Shown: positions 14,264 through 21,855 of the stretch, piece by piece
Numbering within the stretch: the stretch's first letter is position 1
How the letters are laid out: each line of letters starts with the position of its first letter
DNA from: Methanothrix sp.
GTDB taxonomy: Archaea; Halobacteriota; Methanosarcinia; Methanotrichales; Methanotrichaceae
Direction: 5' to 3'
Length of the DNA: 24,059 nt
NCBI GenBank assembly: GCA_028688175.1
Contig: JAQTYS010000011.1
Span: forward strand, 1-24,059
The notes under the pieces: generated by a model
Database searches by the model: none
Told to the model about the DNA's origin: nothing
The model's input: the letters and a program-made list of their open reading frames with translations, nothing else
Program-made: the position numbers and the translations under genes

Positions 14264-15341
14264 TGTAGAGTCCTAAAAGCTTTGGCATTTATATACTCAC
14301 GCACTTCAAGGCGGCATGGGCAAGGGCAGAAAGAACAAAGTTTTAAAGCTGACCGCTGCCAAGGTTAACTACATAATCCGAGAAAAAACCAATAACATCA
14401 GCTCCAAAATCATTGCTGAAGATATGAAGGTTAGTATCCGCACAGTAAATCGTGTCTGGGGACACTGGATGAAGAATAAGGAGCCATTGGCACCAAAAAA
14501 GTTCGGGCGCCCAAAGAAGAGTCTTGGCGCGTCAGATGTTAAGTTAATTCTGGAAATCCACAAAGAGCAAAATTTGGGCGCAAGACGACTTGAAAAGATC
14601 ATCGAGTTCAAGCATGGAAAGCATATCCCGCATAATGCAATTCATAAGGAACTGCTATCCCACGGTTTGGCCAATGTTAACCACAACAAATCGAAGCGCA
14701 GAAAGCCTTGGATTAGGTACGAACGCAAACACAGCCTGTCCATGGTGCATCTGGATTGGCATACAAGCATTCATGATGGAAAAAAGATGTACGTCTGCGC
14801 AGTCCTTGATGATAGTTCGCGGTGCATTCTCGCGGGCGGAGAATTCAATGCCGAAACAACAGATAACGCTTTGCAGCTCCTCAAAGAAGCTATGGATAGA
14901 TTTGGCTGGCTGACAAGTATTGAGCAGGTGCTGACCGATAGGGGGACTCAATTTTATGCCAACAAGCGAGATAAAAACGGCGACGCAGATAGCAGATTTG
15001 AAGATTTTCTTGAGGAGAACAAAATCAAACACATCAAAGCTCGCGTCAAGCATCCTCAGACCAATGGAAAACTGGAAAAATGGAATGACACTTATGAACT
15101 CAACCGGTTTAGGTTCGATAATTTTGGCAATTTCGTGAATTGGTATAACACAGTAAGATTTCATGAGTCCCTTTATACAAAATGGTATTTACAGACGCAG
15201 GATATCGCATTCTGGTCAAGGTTGCCAGAAGGATGCAAATTGAGAATGTTCCTGAATCGAATGGAGACTGAATTAAATGGTTAAAAAAGAATGTAATTTT
15301 CGGGCCAGAGTATATAAAGTCCAAGCATTCGGGACTACACA
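14264..15341 (+). mobile_element. IS481-like element, copy 2 (intact transposase)
   Basis: About 1078 bp in direct tandem with copy 1. The left end is TGTAGAGTCCTAAAAGCTTT. The right end, read inverted, is TGTGTAGTCCCGAATGCTTG, followed by GACTTTATATAC: a related but different end. The left ~265 bp is nearly identical to copy 1, while the rest differs at roughly a quarter of positions. The exact right boundary is uncertain by a few bases because another IS-end-like sequence abuts it. Confidence 0.75.
14316..15284 (+). CDS. IS481-like DDE transposase
   Basis: This 322-aa protein has two N-terminal helix-turn-helix regions: KLTAAKVNYIIREKTNNISS onward through MKVSIRTVNRVWGHWM, and a basic GRPKKSLG linker. 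An integrase core follows, with the DDE residues in VHLDWHTS, VLTDRGTQFYANK and HPQTNGKLEKW, then the typical FVNWYNTVRFHESL tail. It catalyses cut-and-paste or copy-type movement of its own element at the TGT-ended inverted repeats. A TTTATATA box about 25 nt upstream of the ATG predicts a leaderless mRNA. All catalytic residues are present, so the protein could be active, although its element has mismatched ends. Confidence 0.9.
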   Translation: MGKGRKNKVLKLTAAKVNYIIREKTNNISSKIIAEDMKVSIRTVNRVWGHWMKNKEPLAPKKFGRPKKSLGASDVKLILEIHKEQNLGARRLEKIIEFKHGKHIPHNAIHKELLSHGLANVNHNKSKRRKPWIRYERKHSLSMVHLDWHTSIHDGKKMYVCAVLDDSSRCILAGGEFNAETTDNALQLLKEAMDRFGWLTSIEQVLTDRGTQFYANKRDKNGDADSRFEDFLEENKIKHIKARVKHPQTNGKLEKWNDTYELNRFRFDNFGNFVNWYNTVRFHESLYTKWYLQTQDIAFWSRLPEGCKLRMFLNRMETELNG

Positions 15342-15480
15342 GGACTACACACGTCCGCGGACTTACTGAAGGATTTATATACTATTGTGGTTATTACTCT
15401 TCGCTATGATGTACCAGGTCAAGCAGAAGATTCGCGGGCACACATACGTTTACTAAGCCGAAAGGTTCGGGACTACACAA
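15342..15480 (+). mobile_element. Internally deleted IS remnant (IS1634-like start)
   Basis: This 139-bp piece carries a TTTATATA box (15374-15381) and, 25 nt on, ATG 15406 opening a 16-codon frame MMYQVKQKIRGHTYVY, then a stop at 15454-15456. MYQV.Q.I.GKTYVY resembles the N-terminus of IS1634-type transposases of methanogens (from memory). It ends in ttcgggactacacaa, close to the right end of IS copy 2. The promoter and gene start were thus joined to a right end with the body deleted, a MITE-like structure. Its own left inverted repeat is not visible. Confidence 0.5.
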
Positions 15481-15486
15481 CATAGT

Positions 15487-16155
15487 TCACTTCTTTTGAC
15501 CCATAAATACAATCGAACTATGGCAATGCAAATCTCCATGGTTAAGATCTAATTCAGAAATTTCACCGAAAAATATTAAATTAAACTCAGTGAACTGTGC
15601 GAGGACTTCATATTTATCAAAATAGTGAAAAAAATAGTTATTATTATGATCATAAAAAGTGCATGGTTCAATTTCCGCTTGACATTTCTTACGTCGTTTA
15701 TGGCCGGGATCGTCAATCGAAAAAATCCCAATGTAAATAATACCACCTTTCTTTAAGCCATTTTTCATATTCTCAATTATTTTATTTATTTCATTTATTT
15801 TAAAAAAGTTCAAAACCCACCCAGCGATGATTAACGAATAGGTTTCGTTCTTTATACTAAAATTTTTCAAATCACCTGTTTTAGCATCAATAGTGAGACA
15901 TTCTTTTTTTGCATTTGCAATGCATTGCTCTATTGCAGTTGAAGAGATGTCGATTCCTTGGATTTCGTATCCTTTCTTGGCAAAATAGATCGCATTTCTT
16001 CCAGATCCCACACCTAAATCTAATATCTTACCAACTGGAATTAAATTAGCGTATTTTGAAAGTACCCACTCTGGTTGCAGAGCCCGTGAAGCTTCATTGT
16101 ACCCGTCTCTATACTTTTTCTCCCAATAAGTGGGCTTTTCTATTGCGGTTTCCAT
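15487..16155 (-). CDS. Class I SAM-dependent methyltransferase
   Basis: This 222-aa protein carries the standard methyltransferase motifs: motif I KILDLGVGSGRNAIYFAKKG (about residues 42-61), the acidic end of beta2 in IQGIDISSTAIEQC, motif II near KTGDLKNF, and the post-motif strand YSLIIAGWVLNFF. The length and N-terminus (YWEKKYRDGYNEASRALQPE) resemble TehB/UbiE-like small-molecule methyltransferases, in which the substrate cannot be told from sequence. ATG at 16155 is supported by a strong GGAGG at 16166-16170. It has the same AT-rich composition and strand as the peptide-kinase pair, and only the IS block separates them, so it could be a tailoring enzyme of that cluster. This is inference. 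Confidence 0.8.
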   Translation of the reverse strand: METAIEKPTYWEKKYRDGYNEASRALQPEWVLSKYANLIPVGKILDLGVGSGRNAIYFAKKGYEIQGIDISSTAIEQCIANAKKECLTIDAKTGDLKNFSIKNETYSLIIAGWVLNFFKINEINKIIENMKNGLKKGGIIYIGIFSIDDPGHKRRKKCQAEIEPCTFYDHNNNYFFHYFDKYEVLAQFTEFNLIFFGEISELDLNHGDLHCHSSIVFMGQKK

Positions 16156-16165
16156 AATATTTAAT

Positions 16166-16244
16166 CCTCCAATGCACCTATCCTCTAAATAGCTTAATTT
16201 TTGCCATTGATTTCTGATGACTCAGATAAATATATATTATAAAT
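16166..16244 (-). promoter_or_regulatory. Ribosome binding site and TATA-rich promoter of the methyltransferase
   Basis: GGAGG (16166-16170) is 10 nt before the ATG. An AT-only stretch ATAATATATATTTATC on the minus strand (about 16225-16242) is the likely TATA region, giving a leader of about 45-50 nt, unlike the leaderless arrangement of the peptide gene and IS genes. Confidence 0.45.
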
Positions 16245-16274
16245 GATATCGAATTGAGTACATATCTTAACTCC

Positions 16275-16677
16275 TCACTCAGTAGAGAATATATTTAGTC
16301 CAAGTTTTCCCTCAACGTTTCTTACCTTCTTTCGGACCTCTGAGATAAAAGCCCGATCTCTAATCTTAACATGATAAATCTTGCTGTACTCAACAGCTGA
16401 ATCGCAGGAGACCTCCATATTGTCAGGCCTTATGACCAGGGTGCTGTAGGTCTCGTGGGGAGCCCGGGCGACATTCATCTTTGGGAGAGTTGCGACGGCA
16501 ATTGCGGAGTTGGCATTGATTAGGATGAAGGGGACTGGTCAAAAGCAGAAGTCTAGCAGAGGCATACTCCATGTTGTATTTGACCCTGCCGAGAACGTGG
16601 CTGAGCCCATTTGTGGACGTAAGATGCCACGGGTGCCAATCTTTTTTTGCTCCACTTTCCACTTATTTCTCTTGCCC
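16275..16677 (-). pseudogene. Unrecognised gene with an internal TGA and missing start
   Basis: One minus-strand frame reads NKWKVEQKKIGTRGILRPQM, then GSATFSAGSNTTWSMPLLDF, then CF-TGA-PVPFILINANSAIAV, then ATLPKMNVARAPHETYSTLV, and after IRPDNMEVSC finishes KKVRNVEGKLGLNIFSTE. The sequence stays protein-like on both sides of the TGA (near 16525), so a single nonsense mutation splits one gene of about 130 codons. No start codon is visible before it: the frame runs into the end of the aldehyde dehydrogenase relic. A short stretch has a second copy at 5509-5592. Family unknown; an N-terminally truncated 67-codon protein from ATG 16478 is conceivable. Confidence 0.45.
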
Positions 16678-17465
16678 TCACATCCCCAGACGTATGTGGT
16701 TCGTCTTCAAATAGGCCTCCAGCTCCCAGTGCCCCAGCTCCTGCCCGAGACCGCTATCCTTCCACCCACCAAAGGGCGCTTGCAGGTCCACCACGTTGTT
16801 CACATTGACCCCGATGCCACCCGCGACCAGCCCTTCTGCGGCGCGCAGCGCCGTCTTGAGGTCATTGATAAAGACGTAGGCGGCCAGGCCGTACTCGCTA
16901 TCGTTAGCGCGAGCCACGGCCTCCTCCTGCGTCTTGAATTTCATGATGAGAACCACCGGTCCAAAGGTCTCCTTTCGCATGACCCTCATGCTGTGGTCGG
17001 CCTCACCCAGCACTGTGAGGCGGAAGAAGTAACCCCTCTCATAGGCCTCGCCCTCCGGCTCCCGCCCGCTCGTAAGAAGCTCTGCCCCTTTTTCAATCGC
17101 ATCGGCCACATGGCTCCGCGTCCTCTCTAGCTGCGCCCGGCTGAACATGGGCCCCAGATCCACATCCGTCTCTAGGACGTTGCCGATCTTGAGCCGCTCG
17201 GCGCGCCGGACCTGCTCCTCTGTGAACGGCTCTGCCACCTCCTGCGCCACATAAATTCTATTGACGCTGATGCAGATCTGGCCCCTATTGGAAAAGGACC
17301 TACGAGTGGTGGCCGGGCAGACGATGAAGGGCGACAGGCCGCCCAATTCCAGGGATACGCGCTTGATGTGCGTTGCGGCGTGGGCCATAATCTCGCAACC
17401 GGTCTGTGTCTCTCCAGTAAAGGCGATCTTTCTAAAGATGGGATTTCCACCAAATCCGCTCCCAC
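16678..17465 (-). pseudogene. Aldehyde dehydrogenase, C-terminal half only
   Basis: The frame reads NPIFRKIAFTGETQTG, then VSLELGGLSPFIV with the catalytic Glu, FSNRGQICISVNRIYV with the catalytic Cys, LGPMFSRAQLERTRSH, MRKETFGPVVLIMKF, and the C-terminal oligomerisation tail INDLKTALRAAEG...APFGGWKDSGLGQELG. This is about 260 of the usual 480-500 residues. The cofactor-binding N-terminal half is absent. Between LELGG and the Cys about ten residues of the family's DADL...A helix are missing, as are residues after VAEPFTE. The start is fused to the TPR relic in another frame. It cannot be functional. It is GC-rich, like the host operon. Confidence 0.85.
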
Positions 17466-18000
17466 TTCGCCTTCCGGCCCGTGTACCACATTGGCAGTGC
17501 CCGCAGGATGTGCGTCTCCTTGATGTCGTTGACATCCAGCTCATACTGCCCCTGCATGTCGATCTCGAAGGTGATCTCCTGAATCTTCTGCCGCAACTTC
17601 CCGCGAAACAACCGCCAGGCATCCAGCAGATAGAAGACTGCATCCATCCTCGGCCCACTGGTCTTGAGCTCGCGGGACGCAATCTTCGAGAGCCTCTTCC
17701 TGTCCAGATCGTGCAGCTCCTCGGGTGTCACCATCGTCAACACCTTTTGGAAATGCTTCTGGGCCTGCTCCATGTCGCCGGTTCAACGGGCGAAGGCGAG
17801 GCCGTACACGGTCTGTGGATCCTGAGGATCGATCTCCAAGGAGCTGCGCAGATAGGTGAGAGCTCGCAGGCTATCGCCCTCCTTGCCGAGGATGACGCCC
17901 AGATTCTGGGGAAGGTGGGGCATGGGATTCCTGGGATCGGCTGCAAGAGCCTGCATGGTTGCTCCCTGGCGCGCGTCAGATCGCCCGGCTGCTGGTAGCC
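17466..18000 (-). pseudogene. TPR protein relic, stop- and frameshift-interrupted
   Basis: The minus strand reads LALGYQQPGDLTRAREQ, a one-base slip, MQALAADPRNPMPHLPQNLG, VILGKEGDSLRALTYLRSSL, EIDPQDPQTVYGLAFAR-TGA-TGDMEQAQKHFQKVL, then RKRLSKIASRELKTSGPRMD, AVFYLLDAWRLFRGK and IDMQGQYELDVND, ending ILRALPMWYTGRKAKW. The repeated A..DP.NP pattern with 34-residue spacing is a tetratricopeptide repeat array. The part after it is a conserved C-terminal region of methanogen TPR proteins (from memory). It has an in-frame TGA at about 17780, a frameshift near 17956, and an abrupt 3' end where the aldehyde dehydrogenase piece begins. Confidence 0.75.
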
Positions 18001-18425
18001 AAGCGCTAGGGCTACTCAGGCGTGCGAGTGGCCGGAAGCGAGCAGTTTAGAGATGCTTCTTCTTCTGAAGCGCAGCACCTTTTCGCGCGCTCCGTTCCCG
18101 GCTCCCTTAACGGCCGGGAAGGCGTGGATATGGAGACGATTCCGGGCGGGAGACTCCCGAAAAGCAGACACATACAGAGCTTGGCTTTGGCCAGGCTTCT
18201 CTTCAAGGGGCATGAACTTCATGCTGCTCAGTAATCCTCCAGGGTCGGACCGGCGAGCAGACCGGCATTGGCCCCAGGGACCTCAGCATTATCGTCCTGG
18301 TCCACCCCAGCGGAGACAAAGGCTCGCCTTTGCCCGTCATCCTGGCAGATCAAGGCTTCGGCCCTTCGGGCTTCCCGCTGCGGCGGCGAAAGCCATGATC
18401 AGCCCGGCTTCTTGTGCATTGTCAA
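18001..18425. other. GC-rich region of decayed coding sequence
   Basis: No intact gene is supported. On the minus strand, 18228 to about 18360 reads RRAFVSAGVDQDDNAEVPGA followed by NAGLLAGPTLEDY and a stop, which looks like the end of a lost gene. The frame starting at ATG 18222 (MKFMPLEEKPGQSQALYVS, 68 codons, to 18016) is open but its second half is arginine-rich and not convincing. The region separates the end of the isoprenoid operon from the TPR relic. No U-tract terminator for the operon was seen. Confidence 0.35.
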
Positions 18426-19415
18426 CTAATAGTGCCTCTTAACCATGTAATCCGCCAGTTCCAGAAGCGTCTCCTTTGCCTTTGAGTCGGGCAGTACCTG
18501 CAGGGCCTTCTTGCCTCGGGCCACCATCTCCTCCGCCCGGGACCTGGCATACTCTATCGATCCGCTCTTCTCCAGAATTGAGATGGCTTCTTGGATCTGC
18601 TCAGGCGTGGCATCCTTCTTGCCGAAGACTGTCACTGGAACATTATTGGCAAAGGCATGAATCATGATCAGCGTCTTCTTGGCCTCAATAAGATCTCCGC
18701 CCTGCCGCTTTCCGGATACCTTCTCGGGAGTGATGAGATCTATGACGTCATCTTGCAGTTGAAAGCCCATGCCGGTCAGCCTGCCAAATTCGTCCAGCGC
18801 TGCTACCTCCTGGGGCGCAGCTCCCGCCAACAGCCCACCCATGCCTGCAGAAGCGCCGTAAAGGACACCGGTCTTCTTCTCAATCATCTCCATGTACTCA
18901 GCCTCAGAAACGCGCTCCTTGGCCTCAAACTCCATATCCAGCCACTGGCCTTCGCAAATGGCAGTACAGGTGCGAGAGAGCATATTCATGGCACCCAAAA
19001 TGAGATCAGGCCGGGCTATCGTCATGCCCAGCACCTGAAAGGCCTTGGAGTAGAGCGTATCGCCAGCAAGGATGGCTCCAGACAGACCCCAAATCTTATG
19101 CACGGCAGCACGACCACGCCTTACATCGGCATTGTCCATGATATCGTCATGAATGAGTGTGAAATTATGGATCAGCTCAATGGATACGGCAGCCGCGACT
19201 AATGCGGCTGCATCGCCGCCCGCGGCTTCACCCGCCAGCAGCAACATCGATGGACGCAGCCTCTTTCCTCCCGCATCCACCAGATGCCGACCGGCTTCGT
19301 AGAGAGGACGCGGATGCACTACCGGCAAGAGCTCCTCGATGGCTCCCGTCACCAGATCCGCTCGCATCTGTAGCTCCCGGTCCAGCTCTCCTGCAATCGT
19401 CTTCGTCATTCTCAC
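18426..19415 (-). CDS. idsA: Short-chain prenyl diphosphate synthase (GGPP/FPP type)
   Basis: This 329-aa enzyme condenses IPP with allylic diphosphates to make the C15/C20 chains of archaeal membrane lipids. The first aspartate-rich motif is DDIMD within FTLIHDDIMDNADVRRGRAA, and the second is DDVID in GFQLQDDVIDLITPEKVSG. GKRLRPSMLLLAGEAAGG is the conserved IPP-binding start. The residue five positions before the first DD is Phe, the chain-length determinant position in archaeal (type I) GGPP synthases, which favours a C20 product. Length is normal and the protein is cytoplasmic. It is the last gene of the operon, 17 nt after the RNase J stop, whereas the upstream genes overlap. Chain-length specificity is family inference. 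Confidence 0.93.
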   Translation of the reverse strand: MRMTKTIAGELDRELQMRADLVTGAIEELLPVVHPRPLYEAGRHLVDAGGKRLRPSMLLLAGEAAGGDAAALVAAAVSIELIHNFTLIHDDIMDNADVRRGRAAVHKIWGLSGAILAGDTLYSKAFQVLGMTIARPDLILGAMNMLSRTCTAICEGQWLDMEFEAKERVSEAEYMEMIEKKTGVLYGASAGMGGLLAGAAPQEVAALDEFGRLTGMGFQLQDDVIDLITPEKVSGKRQGGDLIEAKKTLIMIHAFANNVPVTVFGKKDATPEQIQEAISILEKSGSIEYARSRAEEMVARGKKALQVLPDSKAKETLLELADYMVKRHY

Positions 19416-19432
19416 TCTACCCCTTGATTTGC

Positions 19433-20770
19433 CTAATCGATTACAAGCTCCTGGCCGTTTCTTACCAGATGGAAATTGGACCCCAGCGAGTATCCCGTCT
19501 CCTCTGCCATCATGAGATAGCTGCTGTGACTGACCAGATTTCCGTGGCTGGGTATGACATGCTCAGGCTGTATCATGCGCAGGAGCTCCCAGTGATCTTC
19601 TCGACAGGCATGCCCGGAGACATGCACATTATCGTAAATCCTGCCCCCGCGCATCTTGAGCTTGGTGACAACCGTGTGCCTGTTAGACTCATTGAGAGGC
19701 TGGGGTATGATGCCTGCGGAGAAGATGACCTTATCCCCAGACTCCACATTATAGTCGGTCTCGCCATTGGCCACCCGGCTCAAGATAGCTCCCGGCTCAC
19801 CCTGGTGTCCGGTCATGATGGGCAGATACTTATCCTTACCCTCGGCCATGATCCGCTTCAAGGCTTTGTCCACAGACTTGCGCCTGCCAAAGACAGTCAC
19901 ATCTCCCTGACCGGCATAGCCGGTTCTCATCGCCGTGCCCCAATATTTCTCCATGGAGCGGCCCAAAAGAACGGGCTTTCGTCCCATCTTGTGAGCGGCC
20001 TCGATGATGGCCCTGATGCGGGCAATGTGGGAAGAGAATGTGGTAACCATAATTCCGGACTTCGACTCTTCAGTGCCAAGAAGCACATCCCAAACCAGAT
20101 CCTTGGCGATCTTCTCGGAGGGCGTCTTCCCGGAGATGGAGGCATTGGTGGTCTCGGTGATGAGTGCCAGCACGCCCTGCTTTCCCAAGGCTCTTAGCCG
20201 AGCGAAGTCTGGCGGCTCGCCTAAAGTCGGAGACCGATCGATCTTGAAATCGTTTGCGTAAATTATGATGCCTTTAGGTGTGTGGATGGCCGCAAAGACG
20301 CAGTCCACAATGCTATGCTGCACACGGATGAACTCCAGCTCAATGTCCTGCGTAACCTGAAATCGTTCCCCAGCTTTCATCACATGCAGGGGATTTTTCA
20401 CCCCGAAGATCTTCTCGGACTTTATCTCCTGATTGATGAGGTCCGCGGTGAACGGCGAGGCAATGATGGGGGCATGATACTTGTGGGCCAGCTTGGAGAT
20501 GGCTCCAATATGGTCCAGGTGACCATGGGTGCAGGCGATAGCCCTTACCGTTCCGTCAACGTTTTCCATGATGCTGTCGTCGGGAATGGCCCCCATGTTG
20601 ATCAGGTCGGCTGCTTGCAGCGATTCCACGTCTGTGTCCTCATGAATCTGCACCCTATCCAGCCGGATTCCCATATCCATTACCACGATATCTTTTCCGA
20701 TCCTCAGCGCCGTCATATTGCGGCCAATTTCATTATAGCCGCCCACAGCGATTATTGAAATATCCTTCAT
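19433..20770 (-). CDS. rnj: RNase J, beta-CASP metallo-ribonuclease
   Basis: This 445-aa member of the archaeal RNase J family comprises metallo-beta-lactamase plus beta-CASP domains, with 5'-3' exonuclease and in some members endonuclease activity in RNA decay. The zinc motif is THGHLDHIGAI, with a further catalytic acidic segment in IIYANDFKIDRSPT. The beta-CASP part includes VTTFSSHIARIRAIIEAAHK and PVLLGRSMEKYW, and a late histidine motif is in VSGHACREDHWELLRMIQPEHVIPSHG. It is shorter than bacterial RNase J (about 550 aa) because it lacks the bacterial C-terminal domain, as usual in archaea. The start codon overlaps the isomerase stop by four bases (ATGA), implying translational coupling. 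Its place within an isoprenoid operon is unexpected by function but seen in related methanogens (from memory). Confidence 0.92.
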   Translation of the reverse strand: MKDISIIAVGGYNEIGRNMTALRIGKDIVVMDMGIRLDRVQIHEDTDVESLQAADLINMGAIPDDSIMENVDGTVRAIACTHGHLDHIGAISKLAHKYHAPIIASPFTADLINQEIKSEKIFGVKNPLHVMKAGERFQVTQDIELEFIRVQHSIVDCVFAAIHTPKGIIIYANDFKIDRSPTLGEPPDFARLRALGKQGVLALITETTNASISGKTPSEKIAKDLVWDVLLGTEESKSGIMVTTFSSHIARIRAIIEAAHKMGRKPVLLGRSMEKYWGTAMRTGYAGQGDVTVFGRRKSVDKALKRIMAEGKDKYLPIMTGHQGEPGAILSRVANGETDYNVESGDKVIFSAGIIPQPLNESNRHTVVTKLKMRGGRIYDNVHVSGHACREDHWELLRMIQPEHVIPSHGNLVSHSSYLMMAEETGYSLGSNFHLVRNGQELVID

Positions 20771-21855
20771 TTTGCCAACTCTCTATAAACAGAAAATGCT
20801 CTCAAATCGAAACCCCGTGCATCCAGCCACTCCCTGGTCCTTCCTAGAACCACGAGAGGAACTTTTGCAAGCTGCGTTATTTCTTTGCAGCCGGTGAGAA
20901 ACATTGTGATCCTCAGCGCACGGATATAAGCATTCATGACCTTAACTACTGCTTCTTCATCTTTTATGGCAGGCCTTAACAAGGGAAGGGCAGTGCCCGC
21001 CAGGCTGGCACCCAGAGCCAGGCTCTTGGCAGCATCCAGTCCGCTTCGCACTCCTCCTGAGGAGATGACATAGGCTCCAGCCGCTTTGCACTCGACAATG
21101 CTAACTGGTGTCGGAATTCCCCAATTTTCAAATAGCCGTCCCATCATCTCCAGCTCATCGTCCCCGACCTGTGCAGCACGAAAAGACTCAACGCTGGACC
21201 AGGAGAGGCCTCCCACGCCCGAGACGTCAATCATCTTCACTCCCGCGCAAATCAGATCCAAAGCCACTTCTCGCGATATACCGGCACCGGTCTCCTTGAC
21301 CATGATCGGCACCGATCCGCGGGCCGCTGATTTCAAGATCGCCAGCACTCCGTCGGCATCTTTGTCTCCTTCCGGCTGGATGCTCTCCTGCAGGAAGTTG
21401 AGATGAACGGCAATGGCATCTGCATCTATCATCTCAGCCAATTGCTCTAAGATCTCCGGTCCGCTTCTTTTCAGTTGTACGGCTCCGATGTTGCCGATGA
21501 TAGGAATGTCCGGAGCGGCATCCCTGACTGCTGAGAAGGTGTCTGCCAGACTTCGGTCTTCTAATGCCGCTCTTTGTGAGCCCACCCCTAAAGCAATGCC
21601 GAGATGCATAGCGGCCTTTCCCAGACGAACATTTATCTGCTTGACATCAGGATGGCCTCCTGTAATGGCACTTATCATAAAAGGTGCCTTCAACTTCTTC
21701 CCGAGGAATTCACAGGAGGTATTGATATCCGCCTCGTCGATCTCCGGCAGAGCCTTATGCAGCAGCACCAGATCTTGGAAGGGCCTCTCTTTCGCATCTA
21801 CTGGCTTTTCCATACAGATTCGGATGTGGTCGAGCTTGCGGCTAGATGTGGTCAT
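20767..21855 (-). CDS. fni: Isopentenyl-diphosphate delta-isomerase, type 2
   Basis: This 362-aa FMN- and NADPH-dependent enzyme interconverts IPP and DMAPP. The N-terminal substrate-binding segment is RKLDHIRICMEKPVDAKE, followed by LKAPFMISAITGGHPDVKQI and the FMN-binding barrel: LGVGSQRAALED, PIIGNIGAVQL, AIAVHLNFLQESIQPEGD (H and Q/E catalytic region), VPIMVKETGAGISREVA and the glycine-rich phosphate site VISSGGVRSGLDAAKSLALG. Full length is typical (350-370 aa). It overlaps the IPK gene by four bases at its start and RNase J by four at its end. It uses the IPP produced by the kinase encoded just upstream and supplies the DMAPP primer for the prenyl synthase two genes downstream. Confidence 0.94.
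   Translation of the reverse strand: MTTSSRKLDHIRICMEKPVDAKERPFQDLVLLHKALPEIDEADINTSCEFLGKKLKAPFMISAITGGHPDVKQINVRLGKAAMHLGIALGVGSQRAALEDRSLADTFSAVRDAAPDIPIIGNIGAVQLKRSGPEILEQLAEMIDADAIAVHLNFLQESIQPEGDKDADGVLAILKSAARGSVPIMVKETGAGISREVALDLICAGVKMIDVSGVGGLSWSSVESFRAAQVGDDELEMMGRLFENWGIPTPVSIVECKAAGAYVISSGGVRSGLDAAKSLALGASLAGTALPLLRPAIKDEEAVVKVMNAYIRALRITMFLTGCKEITQLAKVPLVVLGRTREWLDARGFDLRAFSVYRELAK

Noticed and set aside
5642..16155. Lasso peptide cluster
   Set aside because: The kinase and nucleotidyltransferase fit, but no asparagine-synthetase-like cyclase and no transglutaminase-like protease are present, and the peptide lacks a Thr-x-Gly-type cleavage site followed by a ring-forming acidic residue.
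16515..16535. In-frame TGA read as selenocysteine
   Set aside because: No SECIS-like hairpin or redox motif nearby, no upstream start codon, and neighbouring genes are also broken; a nonsense mutation is simpler. The same applies to the TGA near 17780 in the TPR relic.
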